Source: Deltaproteobacteria bacterium
GTDB lineage: Bacteria; Desulfobacterota; Binatia; UBA9968
Direction: 5' to 3'
DNA length: 8,750 nt
Assembly (NCBI GenBank): GCA_021323355.1
Contig: JAJONK010000123.1
Span: 1-8,750, forward strand
A model generated the notes under the pieces. That model was not told the DNA's origin, did not search any database, and worked only from the letters and a program-made list of their open reading frames with translations. Shown piece after piece: positions 6,780 to 8,750 of this stretch. Numbering within the stretch: position 1 is the first letter of the stretch; the number at the start of each line of letters is the position of its first letter. Made by a program: the position numbers and the translations under genes.

Positions 6780-7643
6780 ATGGCTGAATACTACGCGCTG
6801 CAGGCCGCATTCTGCTTTTCGGTCGCTCATATCTTCGTGCGCCGCGGCCTGGTTTATTCCAATGCTCTTACCGGCTCGCTGATCTCCCTCGGCACCAGTG
6901 CGACGGGATTCTGGATTCTCGCAGTTCTACTTGCCCCGCTCGGCCTGCTGAAAAATTCCGCGACGGGCTATTTCGCCGCCGCCGGCCTGTTTGCGCCCGC
7001 CATCGGCCAGACTCTGGGCTACATCGGCATGGAGCGCATCGGCGTGGCGCGCGCCTCGGCCATCGTCAACACTTCACCGATCTTCTCGTCCATGTTTGCG
7101 GTGTTGCTTCTGGGCGAACTATGGCTGGCGCAGAACATTCTGGGCACGTGCCTCGTGATCGCTGGCATTGCCGTACTCTCCTCCGCCCGAGCGTCGGTTG
7201 CTACGGACTGGCGCAGAAAGGACATCGTTTTCCCGCTCCTCGGGGCGGTCGCGTTCGGCATCTCTACCCTGCTCCGCAAGCGCGGCCTAGTCGAGGTGCC
7301 CGACCCGCTTCTCGCCGCGGCGGTGACAGTCGGCTCGGCTTTTTTCTTTTTCCTGCTGATCGTCGGCTTTCGCAGCGGGCAAAGCGCTCTTAAATTCGAG
7401 CGGCGCGGCACCGCATGGCTCTTCGCCGCGGCCCTGGTGAATATGGGCGCGATTCTCTCGTTTTTCTCCGCGCTCAATCTCGGCAAGGTCGTTCGTGTGG
7501 AACCGCTGGTCGCGTGCAATCCGCTGCTGACGATTCTCTGGAGCGCTTTGTTCTTCCGCGGCCTGGAGCAACTGACGCCCCGCGATATTTTCGGCGCCGT
7601 CATCATCATCACCGGCACCGTGCTGGTGGTCACAGCAAAATAA
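6780..7643 (+). CDS. EamA/DMT superfamily transporter, first of a tandem pair
   Basis: Predicted 287-residue inner-membrane carrier with about ten hydrophobic helices arranged as two EamA repeats (residues ~5-135 and ~150-286). Signature segments are HIFVRRGLVYSNALTGS (17-33), GVARASAIVNTSPIFSSMFA (88-107) followed by GELW, and the second-repeat counterpart KVVRVEPLVACNPLLTI. The start is fixed: an in-frame stop at 6726-6728 leaves ATG 6780 as the only ATG, GTG or TTG start, although its ribosome site is weak. DMT carriers of this kind export or import small metabolites such as amino acids or nucleosides; the substrate is not predictable. The gene is followed after 3 nt by a paralogue of almost the same length. 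Confidence 0.9.
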   Translation: MAEYYALQAAFCFSVAHIFVRRGLVYSNALTGSLISLGTSATGFWILAVLLAPLGLLKNSATGYFAAAGLFAPAIGQTLGYIGMERIGVARASAIVNTSPIFSSMFAVLLLGELWLAQNILGTCLVIAGIAVLSSARASVATDWRRKDIVFPLLGAVAFGISTLLRKRGLVEVPDPLLAAAVTVGSAFFFFLLIVGFRSGQSALKFERRGTAWLFAAALVNMGAILSFFSALNLGKVVRVEPLVACNPLLTILWSALFFRGLEQLTPRDIFGAVIIITGTVLVVTAK

Positions 7644-7646
7644 CCC

Positions 7647-8507
7647 ATGGATATTTACTTCTCGTTTCAAGCGGCGCTCTTCTTTTCTATCGCGCATATC
7701 TTCATCCGGCGCGGCTTGGTCGAATCCAACGCGATGACCGGCTCGTTCATCTCGTTATCGATGACGGCGGCGGTGCTATGGCTCATGTTTCCCTTTTTTG
7801 CGCCCTTCTCGGCTCTGTGGACGCCGGTGTCGCTGATCTTTGTAGCGGCCGGCATTTTCGCTCCCGGCATCGGCCGTACCATGAGCTATGTGGGAATCGA
7901 AAAAATCGGCGTGGCGCGCTCGGTGCCCGTCGCCAATTCATCGCCGATCTTTGCCTCGATCTTCGCGGTAATCTTTCTCGCCGAAGTCTGGGTGCCGCAG
8001 AACATCGTCGGAACGCTGCTGGTGATCAGCGGCGTCATTTCGCTGTCGGTGTCGAAGCCCGGGCAAGGCCCGTGGCGTAAGCTGGATGTAATCTATCCCT
8101 TGATCGGCGCCACCGCTTTCGGCGCCTCGGCGATTTTGCGCAAGGCCGGTCTGGACTACGTTCCCGTTCCCGTGCTCGCGGCCGCGATCACGGCGGGCTC
8201 GGCGGCGTTCTTCTCGTTCGCCCTGTTGCAGGTTCGCGGCGGCAAAGCGGCGTTAAAGCTCACGCGCCGTAGCGCAGGCTGGCTTTTCACCGCGGCGCTC
8301 TTCAATACCGCGGCGACACTCTCGGTGTTTTACGCTCTCAGTCATGGCAAAGTCGTCATCGTCGAGCCCCTGGTCAGTTCCAATCCGGTGCTGACTCTAC
8401 TGTTTACGGCCATCTTTCTTAGAGATCTGGAAGCGATCAATCTACGCGTCATCATCGGCGCGCTGCTCACGGTGACGGGAACGATCCTGGTGGTGCTGGC
8501 GAAATAG
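7647..8507 (+). CDS. EamA/DMT superfamily transporter, second of a tandem pair
   Basis: Predicted 286-residue, ten-helix inner-membrane carrier. It aligns with the upstream gene without gaps for ~135 residues; by hand count 30 of the first 60 positions are identical. Shared blocks include the RRGLV.SNA.TGS segment, GVAR....N.SPIF.S.FAV with E.W..QNI.GT (88-123) and the second-repeat GKVV.VEPLV..NP.LT. Two EamA repeats are visible, joined by a short charged linker (PWRKLD, ~140-145). ATG 7647 begins 3 nt after the first gene's stop with no clear ribosome site of its own, implying coupled translation. The pair could act as two separate carriers or as a heteromer; the latter is speculation. A terminator-like hairpin follows 77 bases downstream. 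Confidence 0.9.
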   Translation: MDIYFSFQAALFFSIAHIFIRRGLVESNAMTGSFISLSMTAAVLWLMFPFFAPFSALWTPVSLIFVAAGIFAPGIGRTMSYVGIEKIGVARSVPVANSSPIFASIFAVIFLAEVWVPQNIVGTLLVISGVISLSVSKPGQGPWRKLDVIYPLIGATAFGASAILRKAGLDYVPVPVLAAAITAGSAAFFSFALLQVRGGKAALKLTRRSAGWLFTAALFNTAATLSVFYALSHGKVVIVEPLVSSNPVLTLLFTAIFLRDLEAINLRVIIGALLTVTGTILVVLAK

Positions 8508-8581
8508 TCGCAATTTATTTAAATCATCGGTGATATGACTGTCCGCTAAGAACTGCGGAGATAATTAGAAATTACAAGTTA

Positions 8582-8743
8582 ATGGAGGCCAAACGGACGA
8601 AGCGGCCCTCCTTTTTCGACGACGGTTTGGGGACCGCCGCAACTCCCGTCTTAGTCAAACACCTTTTGTCAAAGCCGATTTATTTAGCCGCCTTTGTAGG
8701 GCTCTGGCTGCTTCGGCGTAACCGTATCGGTCAGCGTTTTTAA
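8582..8743 (+). CDS. Possible small membrane protein, 53 residues (weak)
   Basis: An ATG at 8582 opens a 53-codon frame: a basic N-terminus (MEAKRTKRPSFFDDG), a single hydrophobic stretch around residues 33-45 (IYLAAFVGLWLL), then a basic end (RRNRIGQRF). This resembles a small single-pass membrane protein. There is no convincing Shine-Dalgarno before the ATG. The first codons coincide with the terminator-like hairpin, and the 3' half overlaps a competing minus-strand reading frame. I do not recognise a family. Confidence 0.3.
   Translation: MEAKRTKRPSFFDDGLGTAATPVLVKHLLSKPIYLAAFVGLWLLRRNRIGQRF
8584..8616 (+). terminator. Candidate rho-independent terminator after the DMT pair
   Basis: GGAGGCC (8584-8590) pairs with GGCCCTCC (8604-8611), with one bulged C, across a 13-nt loop. 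The stem runs straight into TTTTT (8612-8616). The geometry and orientation suit termination of the DMT transcript. A second inverted repeat, CCAAAC at 8589-8594 with GTTTGG near 8625-8630, overlaps the first arm and would compete with this hairpin. The call conflicts with the 53-codon reading frame that starts at 8582, so at most one interpretation is likely to be the main function. Confidence 0.4.
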
Positions 8744-8750
8744 GTATGCG
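8684..8750 (-). CDS. Possible C-terminal end of a gene entering from the right edge (weak)
   Basis: On the minus strand, the frame from 8749 reads AYLKTLTDTVTPKQPEPYKG, then Gly and a TAA stop at 8686-8684. The 21 residues look like a natural protein C-terminus (a helix followed by a Pro-rich polar tail). The window shows too little to name a family. It overlaps the 53-residue plus-strand candidate, so only one of them is likely to be real. Confidence 0.27.
   Translation of the reverse strand, partial: AYLKTLTDTVTPKQPEPYKGG

Overview
The window is bacterial, moderately GC-rich chromosomal DNA. Its genes are those of a heterotroph living on organic acids: a propionyl-CoA synthetase, an orphan tripartite-tricarboxylate-transporter (TTT) type binding protein, an amidohydrolase of the N-carbamoylsarcosine amidase type, a major-facilitator carrier and two drug/metabolite-superfamily carriers. 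Expanded orphan TTT binding proteins are typical of Betaproteobacteria and of many soil or sediment lineages (former Deltaproteobacteria, Binatota and Rokubacteria-like genomes). I infer a soil or sediment proteobacterium-like organism, but nothing in the window fixes the lineage. I see no rRNA, tRNA, CRISPR array, insertion sequence or phage gene.

Layout. 1-1607 (minus) is a propionyl-CoA synthetase (PrpE) cut off at the window edge, so its last ~90 residues are missing. A divergent intergenic region with an 8-bp dyad follows. Then comes a two-gene plus-strand operon: a periplasmic TTT/Bug solute-binding protein (1775-2833) and a cysteine hydrolase of the isochorismatase fold (2853-3641). 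3642-4162 has no intact gene, but it holds a minus-strand fossil of a DUF4239-type membrane protein broken by a frameshift. 4163-5377 (minus) is a 12-helix MFS carrier. Divergent from it is a Phd/YefM-RelE type toxin-antitoxin operon (5582-6106). Its predicted promoter is embedded in a 28-bp near-perfect palindrome centred on TGTACA. A 61-residue unrecognised small protein lies at 6334-6519. 6780-8507 holds two adjacent, clearly paralogous EamA/DMT carriers. The last 240 bases carry a terminator-like hairpin and two mutually competing short coding candidates.

How the genes may work together. The left third looks like a small catabolic neighbourhood: a binding protein captures a carboxylate-like solute, a cytoplasmic amidohydrolase may cleave a C-N bond in it, and a divergent acyl-CoA synthetase activates a short-chain acid. 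The link is by proximity only. The rest is a set of independent transport and accessory modules. I found no clear new multi-gene system. The best leads are the toxin-antitoxin operator, the DUF4239 fossil, the tandem DMT pair and the small conserved-looking 61-residue protein.
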